Assembly (NCBI GenBank): GCA_937926205.1
Contig: CALEYL010000050.1
Span: forward strand, 1-64,000
DNA from: an uncultured Saprospiraceae bacterium
GTDB taxonomy: Bacteria > Bacteroidota > Bacteroidia > Chitinophagales > Saprospiraceae
Direction: 5' to 3'
Length of the DNA stretch: 64,000 bases
The notes beneath the pieces were generated by a model. It made no database searches, had not been told where the DNA came from, and worked only from the letters and a program-made list of their open reading frames with translations. Of the stretch, positions 47,870 to 60,600 are shown piece by piece (position 1 is the first letter of the stretch; the number at the start of each line of letters is the position of its first letter). Both the position numbers and the translations under genes were made by a program.

Positions 47870-50800
47870 TTAGCGCATTAATGATACGTCACCGGTAAAC
47901 AACTGGGTAGTACCGTCAAGGAATTCAACCTCCGCCAGGTATACAAAAACAGCGGAATTGAATAACTGACCTCCTCTTCCTGTCCCGTTCCAACCATAGA
48001 TTGGGTTATTGGGAGCGAAGTTATACACATCGAAAACCGATTCGCCCCAGCGGTTGAAGATCTGGAACGATTTGATGCGTGACACTTCCCTTCCGGCAAA
48101 AATCATCAGGACGTCGTTGTTGCCGTCGTTGTCAGGAGAAAATGCATTGGGAATAAAAACGTCGCGGTTGTGGCGTACGAAAACAGTAACCTGATCATTG
48201 GCAACACAGCCATTTTCATCAGCAACTGTAATCGTATAAGCTGTGGTTGCAAGCGGACCCAAGAACAGTTCCAGACAATTGGGGCAGGAGATTTCGCCCG
48301 GACTTTGCCATTTCAAAGAAACGAGCTCCGATTCCGGAATATTGATCTGTGCAGCGAGGCGAACGGAATCGCCCCAGTCGATGTATTGATCTGGGCCGGC
48401 ATCAACACGCAAGTCGTTCGAAAATTCGATAAATGCACTTTTCTCGAACTCACAACCTGCAGCATCCTGAACGACAATGTTGTAGTCTCCGGAGCCGATA
48501 TTGATGTAAGCATTCCGTGTACTGAAAGGCGCTCCATTAACGCTGTATACAAACGGCGGGGTCCCGCCTTCTATACTGTGAATAACCAGGCTGCCGTCAG
48601 TATCTCCGAAACAAGTTGGTTGATCTGTCGTGACACTAAAGTCCTGGACAACCCTGTCGTCCAGCCGTACCCTGACAGGGTCGCTGGCTTTGCAACCATT
48701 CTGATCGTCAATGATCCAAAGTACAAAATCGCCGGGAGCAAGCACTTCAAGACTTGGCGTAACAGCCACGGTGTCCTGGGTATTGATGTCTACCCAGCGA
48801 TACAAAGGCTGCGCTGCAATCGAGGCCGAACCGTCCAGCGTTGCCGATAAAATGACGCAATTCAGTGTTTGGTCGGCTCCGGCATGGGCAACCGGCGGCT
48901 GAATATTCTGAGTGACCAGCACCGAAGCATTGGAAGCACAGCCATTTTGCGTATTGGTTACCACAAGGTTGTAGGCGCCAGGAGCACTAATGGTTGGCAT
49001 CAGCGTTCCCTGTCCCTGCGTAATGTTTCCGGTTGGTGATGACCAGGAATAACTGAACTGAGACCCCTGACTGGAAGCGGTGGCATCAAGTACATCAAAC
49101 CTGTTGCGGCAATCCAGATGCCGGGTAAGTCCTGCATTGGCAACGGGATAGTTGAAATCAGCCGTGACCACCGCATTGGTGCTGGAAACACAAGAAGTAA
49201 GCTGATCGAAAACCTCCAGGGTGTAGGCGCCGGCCTGAGTTGCCTGGAAATTGCTTTGCGTCATGGATGAAGAAAGCAGGGTGCCATTTGCATCATACCA
49301 TCGGTAAACAATACCCGGGCCACTTTGAGAGGCGGCTGCGTTTAACTGTACGGAAGCAGTATTGCAATCCAATACATCGGTCACCAGGAAGCTGGCCACA
49401 GGTTCATAGGCCAGATCAATAACATTGATGCTGGCTGTAGCAGTAGGACACTGGTAAATGAGGTCGGAAACCGTAAGGGTATAAAGGCCTGCCACGCCTG
49501 CTACCGGACTGGCAATATTGACTTCGTTTGCCTGAATATCAGGTCCGGTCCAAACATACTGAAAGCCACTGCCCTGGCTGGATCCACTACCATTCAGGGT
49601 TACTTCCCGGATGGCGCAGTTGAGCTCTGTTATAGGGGCAATGACTGCTACGGGAACTTCAGCTTCAGTAACGCTGACAGCAGCGTTGGCACTGCAACCA
49701 TTGCTGTCTGTTGCTGTTACCGCATACTGCCCCGGGGAAGCAACTGTGATCGTTGCAGTGGACGGGCTACCATTGCTCCAAACATAGGAGGCCAGACCTG
49801 CCGGTGCACTCAAAGTTGTACTGCTGCCTTCGCAGTAGTAAAGCGTTCCGGTGATGCCAACCTGCGGAATGGGATGTTCCGTAATGGTGATGGAACTCGT
49901 GGAAGGACAACCATTGAAATCCGTAACGGAAACGGTATAGCTGTTTCCCTGGCTAACGGTGAGGGCATTTCCCGAAGTCCCATTTGACCATAAATAAGTG
50001 GCATATCCAGACTGAGCAGTTACCGTCGTGTTGTTTCCGGTGCAAAACTCATCTGTGCCCGTTATGGTTGGCGGTGTTACGACAAATACAGTTACAGTCG
50101 CAGATGCATTGGTTTCACAACCATTGGCATCGGTCGCGGTCACAGAATAGACACCTGCCTGGGAAACCGGAAGCGGTTGATTTTGAGTACCACCTGTCCA
50201 TTGGTAGCTGGCAAAATTACCGGAGGCACTCAAGGTTGTTCCCGTTCCGGGACAAATGTCGAGAATGCCGGAAATGACCGGTACCGTCGTTTGGTAGACC
50301 GCAACAGGAATCGAGGTGCTGCCGATACAACCAAAGGCATCCGTCACCGTAACGCCAATGTCCGCACTTGTTCCTGTGGTAATGCTGCTGGTAGCCTCTC
50401 CCGTACTCCACAAGTAGGTCTGATAACCGGCATTAGCGGTAAGTACCGTAGAGAAGCCCGGGCAAAAGCCTGGTACACCCGAAATGGAAGGCGTGGGCAG
50501 GGGGATTTCCTGAATAGCAAAGGCATCTGTGTTTTGGCAACCATTGATGTCCGTAACTGTAACCTGATAAGTTCCACCGGCAGATACAGTAATGGTTTCT
50601 GTATCAAGACCACCTGTCCATTGGTAGGTTTCAAGGCCAGGTGTTGTGCTTAACACGGCGGTACTGCCATTGCAAAAATTGGGGACGCCGCTTATCGTTG
50701 CCGCAGGCAAAGCATTTTCAACTACCACCACCGATGTTTGGCCGACGCATCCATCTGAGTTTGAAACGGTAACACTGTAAGTTCCGGAACTGTCAACAGT

Positions 50801-53800
50801 CAATTGGGAGTTGCTGCTGCCATCAGACCAAATATAAGTGTCGTAACCGATACCCGCGTCAAGCAGTGTTGTTTGGCCTTCGCAGAAACTCAGATCGCCC
50901 GAAACAGCAGGTGTTAATTCGGTTAATTGCTGAACCGTAACGGTATCGCTGTTGGAACAGCCATTGGCGTCGGTGACCATCAGCCCGAAATCACCCGGCT
51001 GCCCCGTGTTAATAGAAGGTGTGGTGGCTCCGTTAGACCATAGATAGGAAGCAAAATTTCCGCCACCTGCACTAAGCGTGGTTGATCCGTTTATACAAAA
51101 ACTGAGGCTTCCCGCAATTTGAACCGGTGGCAGGTTAAATTCAGTTACGGTAGCAGATGCTGAATTTTGACATCCATTGGCATCGGTGACCATTACCGAG
51201 ATGTTACCACTTGCTGAAACGGTGCTGAACTGGCTGCTCGATCCGTTGCTCCATTGATAATTGTTGAAACCGGATCCTGCGTCCAATTGTGACGACTCGC
51301 CATTACAGAAATCCAGATCGCCGGATATGGTGACCATGGGCAGTGGGTTCACCCCAACATCGTAGCTCGTTGATCCCGTGCAGCCGTTTCCATCCGTAAC
51401 CGTAACCGAATAGGTGCCCGCAGCCGATACGCTGGTGTTCTGTACATTGCTGTTGTTGGACCAGCTGTAATTGGTGAATCCGCTGCTGGCTGTAAGTATT
51501 CCGGTACTGCCGGCACAAATGCTTGCAGGGCCACTGATACTCGGCATTGGCGCCGTATGCAAAGTAATTTGTGTTTGTGTATTGCCGACACAGCCATTGG
51601 CATCCGTGACCGTAACACCTATCGAGCCGGCCATACTGGCTGTAATGGAGGCGGTTGATTGTCCGGGAGACCATTGATAATTGGTATAAGGCCCGCCCGA
51701 AACCTGGAGTACGGTTGAACCGCCGGTAGGACAGATGGCCGTCATTCCGGTAATGGCTGGTGTAGGATTGGCATTTTGAACCACATTCGCAGAGGCCGTA
51801 CCCGTGCAACCAAAACTATTGGTTACAGTGACGGTGTGAATGCCGGGGGTTGAGAAGGTGGCCGTTTGCGTATTACTTGCGTTGTCCCACAAATAGCTCG
51901 AAAATCCTGCTCCTGCATCCAGTTGGGTGGAGAACCCGGCACAAAAATCCAAATCACCTGTGATGGATGGTGTTGGCGTTGGAGACTGTACAACGTTAAC
52001 TGTAGCAGAGCCAACGCAACCACCTGCACTGGTTACTGTGACGGTGTAAGGGCCGGCAGTACCTACGTTAATGGTTGGATTGGTACTGCTGGTTGACCAG
52101 GCATAAGTGCTATAGCTTCCCGCCACGCTAAGTGTGGTCTGAGATCCGGGGCAAAAATTCAGATCGCCATTGATCACCGGACTTAGCGAAGCTGCCTGTG
52201 AAACGGTAAATGAAGCAGTGCCCTGACATCCTGCGGCATTGGTCACGGTTACGGAATAATTACCTCCGGTAGAAACCGTAATTTGCTGCGCATTACTGCC
52301 TCCGGGCGACCACATATAACTGCTGAAACCGGAGCCTGCGTCCAGAGTCGTACTTTCGCCGACACAAATGCTGTTGTTGCCGTTGATGGTTGGCATTGGA
52401 GATGCCGGTTGCGTCACGTTGACACTGGCTGTACCCTGACAACCGGCTGCATTGGTTACGGTCACACTTATGGTGCCAGGCATATTTACAGATGTGGTTT
52501 GACCGGATGTACTGTTTGACCACTGATAAGAAGCAAAACTGCCTGTACTCAGCGTCGTGGATTGCCCGGCGCAGATACTGGTATTTCCGGTAATACTGGG
52601 GTTTGGAACAGCACTCAATGTGACAACTGCATTTGCTGTTCCGGTACAACCGGCAGCATTGGTTACCGTTACTGTATAGGTGCCCGGCGCAGTTACGACA
52701 AGATCAGGAGAACTTCCGCCACCCCCTGACCACTGATAACTGCTGAAACCGTTCCCTGCATTGAGCACGGTGCCGCCACCGGGACAAAAACTCATCGTTC
52801 CTGTAATAACCGGAACAGGAGGTTGTGTTTGTGTGACGGTAACGGATGCCGTACCGGTACAACCGGCAGCATTGGTTACCGTTACGGTATACGTTCCCGG
52901 CGCTGTAACAACACGCGATTGGCCAGTTCCGCCACTATTCGACCAGGTATAAGAAGAAAAAGTTTCATTTACAGTCAGCGTAGTAGAACCACCGGCACAA
53001 AAAGTAGTCACTCCGGATATCGTAGGTTGCGGTGAAGGTACTTCTGTTACTTCCACAGACGCCATTCCCGGGCATCCATTTGCCATAACCGTCAGGGTAT
53101 ACGTCCCTGGAGAGGTCACGGTAATATTTGGTGTAGTTTGTCCACTCGACCAGGAGTAGCTGCTGTAGCCACCACCGACTGTCAGGACGGTAAATCCATT
53201 TTCGCAATAATTTAAATTGCCATTGATGATCGGAACGGGCTCGGGAGTTTGGGTCACTGTTACACTGGCGGTGCCGATACAGCCCGCTGCATTGGTGACA
53301 GTTACGGAGTAAACACCCGGTGAAGAAACGACGATTTGTTGAGTAGACTCGCTGGTAGACCAGGAATAAGACTGAAACCCGCTTCCTGCGTTCAGAATGG
53401 TGGCACTGCCGATACAAAAGGTCAGTGGTCCACTGATGACCGGAACCGGAGGAGGCGCCTGTGTTATCAAAGCGGATGCAGTTCCTGTACAACCTCCGGG
53501 CCCCGTTACAGTAACGGTATAGTTGCCGGGCCCGAGGTTAGTGGGATTGGAACCACTTGCGGTACCCGGCGACCAACTGTAAGTGTACCCCGGACCATTT
53601 GGCGTAACAAATATAGAGCCGTTATTGAGCCCGCAAGTGGCATCAGTCGGTGTTGCAGTTACCACAATAGGCGGACTGGGATCAAGTGTAACGGTGGTAA
53701 TGCTGCTGCATCCGCCATTCATGACAGTAATGGTATAGGTTCCGGGTGAAAGGCCGTTTACAGAGGCGCCATTGGTTACGGCAGGCGACCAGGAGTACGT

Positions 53801-54541
53801 AAATCCGGGGCCTGTGGGCGATACGCTGATGGAGCCATTGTTTTGGCCACAGGTTGGCTGAGTAACAACTGCATCGGCCGTAAAATTGCAGTACAAACAA
53901 CTTCCATCGTCAACGTTCGCTGACGGATTGAAGTTGGAAGCATTGGGATCAGTACAGCCACAAACCGGATTGGTTGCAAAAATCGGCGTCACATTGGTGG
54001 CAATGCCCACATCGCTGCCAGCATGGTCGGTAATACAAACTTCGAAACTGTAGGTACCAGAAGCTGGGCAGCCGGCCAGAAGGTCGGCAAAGGAATTGAC
54101 GGTACCCGCACCACAAGGGTCGGTTGAAACGCCGTAGGCTCCACCCGTCGTAGATACTCCAAGATCCGGGTCAGGCCCTCCTCCATCAGCGAAGGTATAG
54201 GTCCCGCCCATATCATTGGGACTGCCGCAGGGACAACCACCACCGCATTGACCACCACCTGGTCGGGTCATAACCATCAGGGTATTGCCGCAGGCAGTAA
54301 TCCGGATGCTCAAATCCCCCTGCCAGGTATGGGTAATGTTCATGGATAATCCCAAAGGGTTGCCTGTTATACTCGGATCAATGGTAAACGTCGTACAATA
54401 GGAAACAGCGGGATTAACCACAGGCTGGCTCGCATCAGGAAGGTTGATGGATGGATTGGTACACTGAGCTGCAGCGTGTTGAACAGACATAAAAAGCAAC
54501 AGTGCTGTGGAAAATAGAATGAATTTGTTCTTGTGCTTCAT
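47870..54541 (-). CDS. Giant Ig-like repeat adhesin with T9SS type B (gliding) C-terminal domain
   Basis: A 2223-residue exported protein. In order: signal peptide (MKHKNKFILFSTALLLFMSVQHAAAQ), a proprotein-convertase P-domain-like beta-sandwich (about 30-185; LGLSMNITHTWQGDLSIRI), a Cys-rich GCTDPNASNFNPSANVDDGSC motif, two SprB-type repeats (QPTCGQNNGSI, DATCGLNNGSI), about 18 Ig-like repeats of ~75 residues with consensus PxPxIxGxxxFCxGxxTxLxAxxGFxSYxWSxG and GTYxVTVTxxxGCxG, four PKD-like units starting LNC/LDC, one more SprB repeat (QPTCFGDTDGSL), and the gliding-motility-associated type B domain (NRDVFIPNAFSPDNDGNNDVL to FTGDVSLMR). Each repeat has a conserved Cys pair. It is probably a surface adhesin or gliding-associated filament secreted by T9SS. 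Its neighbour is a paralogue. Confidence 0.93.
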   Translation of the reverse strand: MKHKNKFILFSTALLLFMSVQHAAAQCTNPSINLPDASQPVVNPAVSYCTTFTIDPSITGNPLGLSMNITHTWQGDLSIRITACGNTLMVMTRPGGGQCGGGCPCGSPNDMGGTYTFADGGGPDPDLGVSTTGGAYGVSTDPCGAGTVNSFADLLAGCPASGTYSFEVCITDHAGSDVGIATNVTPIFATNPVCGCTDPNASNFNPSANVDDGSCLYCNFTADAVVTQPTCGQNNGSISVSPTGPGFTYSWSPAVTNGASVNGLSPGTYTITVMNGGCSSITTVTLDPSPPIVVTATPTDATCGLNNGSIFVTPNGPGYTYSWSPGTASGSNPTNLGPGNYTVTVTGPGGCTGTASALITQAPPPVPVISGPLTFCIGSATILNAGSGFQSYSWSTSESTQQIVVSSPGVYSVTVTNAAGCIGTASVTVTQTPEPVPIINGNLNYCENGFTVLTVGGGYSSYSWSSGQTTPNITVTSPGTYTLTVMANGCPGMASVEVTEVPSPQPTISGVTTFCAGGSTTLTVNETFSSYTWSNSGGTGQSRVVTAPGTYTVTVTNAAGCTGTASVTVTQTQPPVPVITGTMSFCPGGGTVLNAGNGFSSYQWSGGGGSSPDLVVTAPGTYTVTVTNAAGCTGTANAVVTLSAVPNPSITGNTSICAGQSTTLSTGSFASYQWSNSTSGQTTSVNMPGTISVTVTNAAGCQGTASVNVTQPASPMPTINGNNSICVGESTTLDAGSGFSSYMWSPGGSNAQQITVSTGGNYSVTVTNAAGCQGTASFTVSQAASLSPVINGDLNFCPGSQTTLSVAGSYSTYAWSTSSTNPTINVGTAGPYTVTVTSAGGCVGSATVNVVQSPTPTPSITGDLDFCAGFSTQLDAGAGFSSYLWDNASNTQTATFSTPGIHTVTVTNSFGCTGTASANVVQNANPTPAITGMTAICPTGGSTVLQVSGGPYTNYQWSPGQSTASITASMAGSIGVTVTDANGCVGNTQTQITLHTAPMPSISGPASICAGSTGILTASSGFTNYSWSNNSNVQNTSVSAAGTYSVTVTDGNGCTGSTSYDVGVNPLPMVTISGDLDFCNGESSQLDAGSGFNNYQWSNGSSSQFSTVSASGNISVMVTDANGCQNSASATVTEFNLPPVQIAGSLSFCINGSTTLSAGGGNFASYLWSNGATTPSINTGQPGDFGLMVTDANGCSNSDTVTVQQLTELTPAVSGDLSFCEGQTTLLDAGIGYDTYIWSDGSSNSQLTVDSSGTYSVTVSNSDGCVGQTSVVVVENALPAATISGVPNFCNGSTAVLSTTPGLETYQWTGGLDTETITVSAGGTYQVTVTDINGCQNTDAFAIQEIPLPTPSISGVPGFCPGFSTVLTANAGYQTYLWSTGEATSSITTGTSADIGVTVTDAFGCIGSTSIPVAVYQTTVPVISGILDICPGTGTTLSASGNFASYQWTGGTQNQPLPVSQAGVYSVTATDANGCETNASATVTVFVVTPPTITGTDEFCTGNNTTVTAQSGYATYLWSNGTSGNALTVSQGNSYTVSVTDFNGCPSTSSITITEHPIPQVGITGTLYYCEGSSTTLSAPAGLASYVWSNGSPSTATITVASPGQYAVTATDSNGCSANAAVSVTEAEVPVAVIAPITELNCAIREVTLNGSGSSQGSGFQYVWTGPDIQANEVNIASPVAGVAGLYTLTVSDLIYQCPTATASINVIDLAYEPVASFLVTDVLDCNTASVQLNAAASQSGPGIVYRWYDANGTLLSSSMTQSNFQATQAGAYTLEVFDQLTSCVSSTNAVVTADFNYPVANAGLTRHLDCRNRFDVLDATASSQGSQFSYSWSSPTGNITQGQGTLMPTISAPGAYNLVVTNTQNGCASNASVLVTQNIQPPVAHAGADQTLNCVILSATLDGSASIAAQPLYRWVDINTQDTVAVTPSLEVLAPGDFVLWIIDDQNGCKASDPVRVRLDDRVVQDFSVTTDQPTCFGDTDGSLVIHSIEGGTPPFVYSVNGAPFSTRNAYINIGSGDYNIVVQDAAGCEFEKSAFIEFSNDLRVDAGPDQYIDWGDSVRLAAQINIPESELVSLKWQSPGEISCPNCLELFLGPLATTAYTITVADENGCVANDQVTVFVRHNRDVFIPNAFSPDNDGNNDVLMIFAGREVSRIKSFQIFNRWGESVFDVYNFAPNNPIYGWNGTGRGGQLFNSAVFVYLAEVEFLDGTTQLFTGDVSLMR

Positions 54542-54621
54542 ACCTTTGATTAAGCATTATTTGTTTGGAAAAAAAAGGCAGGAAATCGTTTTTTCCTCCC
54601 TTCGCATCGGGTGCAATTTTA

Positions 54622-57600
54622 TCAATGCATCAGCGTAGCGTCTCCTTTAAAGAGCACAACTTCGCCATCAATAAATTCAATTTCTGCCAGGTAAACAAAA
54701 ACGGCTGTATTACACAACAGACCCCGATGGAATCCATTCCAGCCATAAAGTGGATCATTTGGTAAAAAGTCATAGGCCTCAAATACCGGTTCTCCCCAGC
54801 GGTTGAAAACCAGAAAAGACTTAATGCGGGCAACCTGATGTCCGGCAAAAACCATCAGGACGTCGTTGATGCCATCGTTGTTGGGAGAAAAGACATTTGG
54901 AATAAATACATCCCGGTTTTTGGCAACAAAAACAGTGACCAAATCTTTGGCCTCGCAGCCGTTCGAATCTACGACCATGACCTGATAAGTCATCGTTTCA
55001 AAAGGACCGACCGTAATTTGAGGACACGTTGAGCAAGTTAAACTGTCTCTTGTTGTCCATCTTAAAAGGTCAAGCGCATCGTAGGAGATGTTCACCTGAG
55101 CCGCCAGATCAGTTGTTTCACCAAGGTTGATGCGGCGATCGGGGCCGGCATCTACCTGAAGGTCATTGCCAGGGTTAAGTGCCGTTAAAACAGTATATTC
55201 ACAACCTATAGCATCCTGAACGACAATTTCGTATTCATTTGCTGTAAGGCTATTGTAAACCAAACGGTTGCTGAAAGCCTGCCCGTTAATACTGTATATA
55301 TAAGGCGGCGTTCCGCCAGTCACGTCGCTAATCAGTATACTGCCGTCTTTATCGCCAAAGCAGGTTGGATGATTCAGAACTACCTCCATTGCTGTAGGTC
55401 GGTTGGAATTAAGGGTAACCAAAACCGGGTCAGAGGCCGTGCATCCATTTACTGTATTGGTTACCAATAAAGTATAGGTGCCTGGTAAAGCTGCTTCAAT
55501 GCTGGCGCCACTTGCTGAAAACGCGGGGTTGCCGGCTAAGGTCCAACTGAAAGCCAGTCCGGCATTGCCACTCCCTGACCCATTTAAGGTAACAACAGGG
55601 TGCAGACAATCCAATTCCTGAGATAGACCGGCATCAGCCTGGGGAGCCTGAATGTCTTCTGTGACACTAACGGCATCTGTAGAAGCGCAACCGTTCATGA
55701 TATTGGTAACGGTAAGCACATAAGTTCCCGGTGCGTCAATACCCGGATTGATGGTATTGATGCCGGATTGTATATGACCATTCTGGGTATTCCAGGAATA
55801 GGTAATACCCGGGCCACTTTGAGAACCGGAGGCATCCAGCGTGGCATCGGTGATGAGGCAGTTGAGGTGCCGTGGCGGGCCTGCTTCAGCATGAGGGTAG
55901 TTGAAATCAGCCTGCACTGTTGCACTTTGTTGCGCCTCGCAACCTGTTTGCGTATCGGTTATCCTTAAGGTATAGGCACCTGCCTGTGCGGTGGTATAGG
56001 AAATGCCTGTCGCTCCCGGAATTGGCACACCTGAGCTGTTGAACCAGGAATAAACAATACCTGCCCCTGTTTCCGAACCGGCCCCGTCGATGGTTGCTGT
56101 GGCCGTATTACAGTCCAGAACATCAGAGACGCTAAGGTTTACTGCCGGCGTATAAGCCAGGTCATTAACCATCAGCGATGCCGGAAGTGATTGACAGCCA
56201 TGAACCAGATCATTGATGACTAAAGTGTAAGTCCCCGGAACGCCAACAAGCGGAAAACGGTCGTCGCTGTTGTCAGGTGTAATACCGGGCCCCGTCCACA
56301 TATAGGCATAAGCAGCGCCCTGGCTGCTTCCCGCGCCCCCAATCGTGGTGCTTGTACGGATGCAATCGAGATTTTGATCAGGGCCTCCGTCCGCCAGTGG
56401 CAAAGGAATCAGGTCGGTAAAAAAGGAAGCGCTCGACTGGCATCCGTTGACATCGGTCACGGTAACCTGATAGGCGCCCTCTGTTGTCACCTGTATTGCA
56501 GGAAGTGTTTCGGAGGTACTCCAGTAATAAGCAGTAAAGCCTGGGTTTGTGGTCAGATTTGCAACGGCGCCTTCACAGAAAAATGGGTCGCCTTCAATGG
56601 TGAATTGTGGAAGCGGGTGTTCTGTTACAAGCAGTGAAGTTTGGTTGATACAACCGTTGTTGTCTGTCACAGTAACGCCATAAATACCCCCATCGGTAAC
56701 TGTTATTAACGGATTGACCGAACCGTTCGACCATAAATAGGCGGCGTAGCCTGTTCCGGCATTCAGCGTCGATGAAGCATCTGCACAAAAATCTGTCGCA
56801 CCGCTAATCTGAGGCTGTGGCAATGGATTCTCGATAACATTGACCGAAGCCGTCCCTGAACAGCCCATGCCATCTGTGACTGAAAGCAGGTAAACACCCG
56901 GACTTGTGACCACCAGTGTCTGTGTGCCAGGGTTGCCATTCCATGTATAGGTTGCAAAGCCTACACCGGCATCAAGCGTTGCAGAGCCGTTTTCGCAGTA
57001 CGCAGCCGGGCCGCTAATCACGGGCGACAATTCCGTGTCTTCAACCACCGCTACCTGAGTTGATCCAATACAACCATTATTATCGGTTACAGTTAGTCCG
57101 TAATTACCGGGCGTATTGACGACTAAAGAGGCATTGGTAGAACCCCCCGTCCAGTTGTAGCCGGCATAAGCTCCCCCTGCATTCAAAGTGGTTTGCCCGC
57201 CGATGCAATAACTCAGAGATCCGCTTATAGAAGGCGTTGGCAAGGGATGTTGGATCACCTGAACGGACGTTTCAGAATCGCACCCATTGGCATCGGTTGC
57301 CGTTACCGTATAAATACCGCCTGCGTTGACGACCAATATTGCTCCGGGTGAGTTGTCCGACCAAATGTAGTTGTTGTAACCAGGCTGCGCCGTTAGTGTC
57401 GTACTGCCTCCGGTACAAAATTCATCCAGACCGGAAATCGTTGGAGGGATAACCGCAAATGTTGCTGTTTGAACAGAAGCTGTTGTTTCACAGCCATTTG
57501 AATCGGTTGCAGTGACAGAGAACAGGCCAACCTGGTCGGCAACGATGCTTGCGGTTGCCGTACCATCCTGCCATTCGTAAGCACTAAAGCCAGGAGATGC

Positions 57601-60600
57601 GTTCAGCAGGGTGCTTGCTCCGGGGCAGTAGTTAGGGTTACCTGAAATAACCGGATTCGTTGTATTGAATTCAGATACATCAACAGCGGTATTGCCTTCG
57701 CATCCCAAATCATCGGTAACCGTAACGGAATACGTTCCTGGTGCATTGACAGAGAGAAACGGGTTGTTAGAATTGTCGCTCCATAAGTAGGAAGCATAGT
57801 TGCCCGGTACAGACAATTCCGTAGACAGTCCGGGGCAGAATCCCGGGGTCCCGGAAATGCTCGGAACAGGCAATGCCGTTTGTACTATGGAAAAATCATC
57901 CGATCCCTGACAGCCATTTCCATCTGTAACGGTTACGGTATAATTCCCCGGCTGGCTGATGCTGCTTGTTTGCTGGGTGCTGCTAGTTGACCACGCGTAG
58001 GCATTGTATCCCGGCCCTGCATCCAGGGTTGTAGTTGATCCGGCGCAAAAGGAAGCGGCGCCTGTGATTTGAGGTTGCGGCAGGGTAAGGGCATTCACTT
58101 GAACACTTCCGGAGCCACTGCATTCGCCTGTATCGGTTACGGAAACGGTATAAATTCCGGGAGCATTGACGGTGATGCTTGGTCCGGACATGCTGTTTGA
58201 CCATTGGTAGCTGGCATAGCCCGATGCAGCAGTAAGGGTTGTACTTGTTCCGGTACAGAAAGACAGGTTCCCGGATATGACCGGCATCAGTTCGGTTAAT
58301 TCGGAGACTACTACCGTATCCGATCCCATACAGCCATTGCCGTCGGTTACCGTTACGCTTTGGTTCCCCGGCATGTTAACTGAAGTTACCGCCGTCGTAT
58401 CGCCACCCGACCACAAATAGCTGGTATATCCGGCGCCAGCGTCCAGTAAGGTATTGGAACCGGAGCAATAGGAAAGATTGCCGCTGATAGTTGGAACCGG
58501 GTTGGGATTAACCGTCAGGATAAAACTGTCGGAGCCGCTGCAACCATTGGCATCCGTTACCGTAACCTGGAAAGTATCGGCGGTGCTTACTGTTATTTGC
58601 ATGGTGTTCTGGCCGCCCTCCCACGAATAGGATGCGTATCCCGCGCCGGCGTCCAGTACAGAATTTTGCCCCGCACAGACTGCCGTATCCCCGCTGATAA
58701 CGGGGGCAGGTAATTGATTTACCGATAAATTAAACTGATCTGATCCCGCACACCCCATGGCATTGGTCACCGTAACTGAATAAACACCGGCTGCACTTGC
58801 CTGAATAATGGACGTATCGGCATTGTTTGACCACAAATAGCTGCTGTAACCTGCTCCTGCATTCAGAGTACTCTGTTCTCCGATACAAATAGCCGTGTCG
58901 CCGCTGATGACCGGCATAGGGACAGGGTGGTGGATAAGCATTGCGGTATCAGCGCCGCTGCATCCATTGCCATTGGTGACTGTGACCGTATAGGCGCCTG
59001 CATTAGAGGCTGTGATGGTATTGGATGAACCGGCTACAGGCGACCAGGCGTAGGTGCTAAACCCGGCCGGAACGGAGAGTGTCGTGTTTTCGCCTGGACA
59101 AATATCAAGGTCTCCTGAAATGACAGGCATTGGCGCCTGAAATTCCTGAAGTGAAAAATTCAGTGTTGCTGTGCAATTTGCAGAATTGGTCACAGTTACG
59201 GATTGCGGCCCGGGGGTATTAAATGTGGTGGATTGCCCTGTTTGGCCATTTGACCAGGAATAACTGCTAAAAGCCTGTGTCAGGTTCAAGGTTGTGCTCT
59301 GTCCCGGGCAAAATCCTAAAACGCCATTAATAACCGGCATTGGAACCGGGGCCGCAGTCACATTATAAGAAGAAGAACCACGGCAGCCAAAACCATCTTC
59401 AACGGTGACAGAATAAGTCCCGGGAGCATTGATGGTGCTGGTTTGAGAAGGGCTGTTGTTTGACCATATGTAATCAAAATAGCCTGAATTTGCACTTAAA
59501 GTTGCTGTACTTCCGGGACAGATTTGGGTTGGCCCCGAAATTACAGGCGTAGGATTGGGGCGATTGGTAACAATAAACTGGGCGGATCCTGAACAGCCAT
59601 TTTCGTCTGTAACCGTTACACCGAAGTTCCCGGCGGCGTTAACCATAATTTCCTGGTTGTGAGAATTGTTAGACCAGGTATAGTTGCCGTAGCCCGGCGT
59701 GGCTGACAAAGTCGCCGTAACGCCGTTGCAAACATAGGGATCTCCAAAAATAGAAGGCATGGGGGCAGGCAATGCCGTCACGGTATACATGGCGACCCCG
59801 GGGCAACCCTGAGCATTGGTTACGGTTACGGAAACCGTGGCTGATGAGCCAACCGTCACACTCTGACCTGTCCCGCCGGTAGACCATTGATAAGAACTGT
59901 AACCAGATCCTGCGTTCAAAGAAATGGTCGTTCCCTGGCAAAACTGCGTTGGCCCTGTGATAATCGGATCAGGGCCTGGCAGGATGTTTACAGTAACATT
60001 GACGTCATCCATACAATTACCGTCGGTGACGGTCAGGGTATAATTCAGTGTGCCGGAAAAACCCGGAGGTACGGTAAGAATGGGTTGCCTGATAAACGGA
60101 TTGCTGAGGTATGCTTCCCCGCCATTGCTGGAGGTCCATTCGTAAAATGCGGCATTGGTAACTCCGGTAGCATTGGCCGTCAGCTGAAAAGGCGCCGCGC
60201 CTTCACAAAAATTATAAGTCTGTGTGGCTGTGAGGTTAACATTGCACATCGGTGGCGTACAATCCAGAAAAGGCGCAGCCGACCCTCCCCAGGTCATTGA
60301 AAAGCCACTGGAGGTACTTAAGAAGTTATCGATCAGTAAATAAAAGCCCTGCCCTGGCTGAACGACCATCGGAGCAACGAATCCGTCGCCGCTTGGCGGT
60401 TCAGAAGTATCCGTAGCACCCATCCCAAGGCCTGTGTCTGGACAAAACGCACAAAACTGGTCGGCAAAAGAACAACGAACCGGAAAGCCTAATGCGCCGC
60501 ACTGTACATCCGGGCCGAAAATAGCAAAATCATAATCCTGGCCTGCTCCTGCATTTGGGGTGATGGTAAAAGTAATGACACTATTCGGGGGCATGGTCGG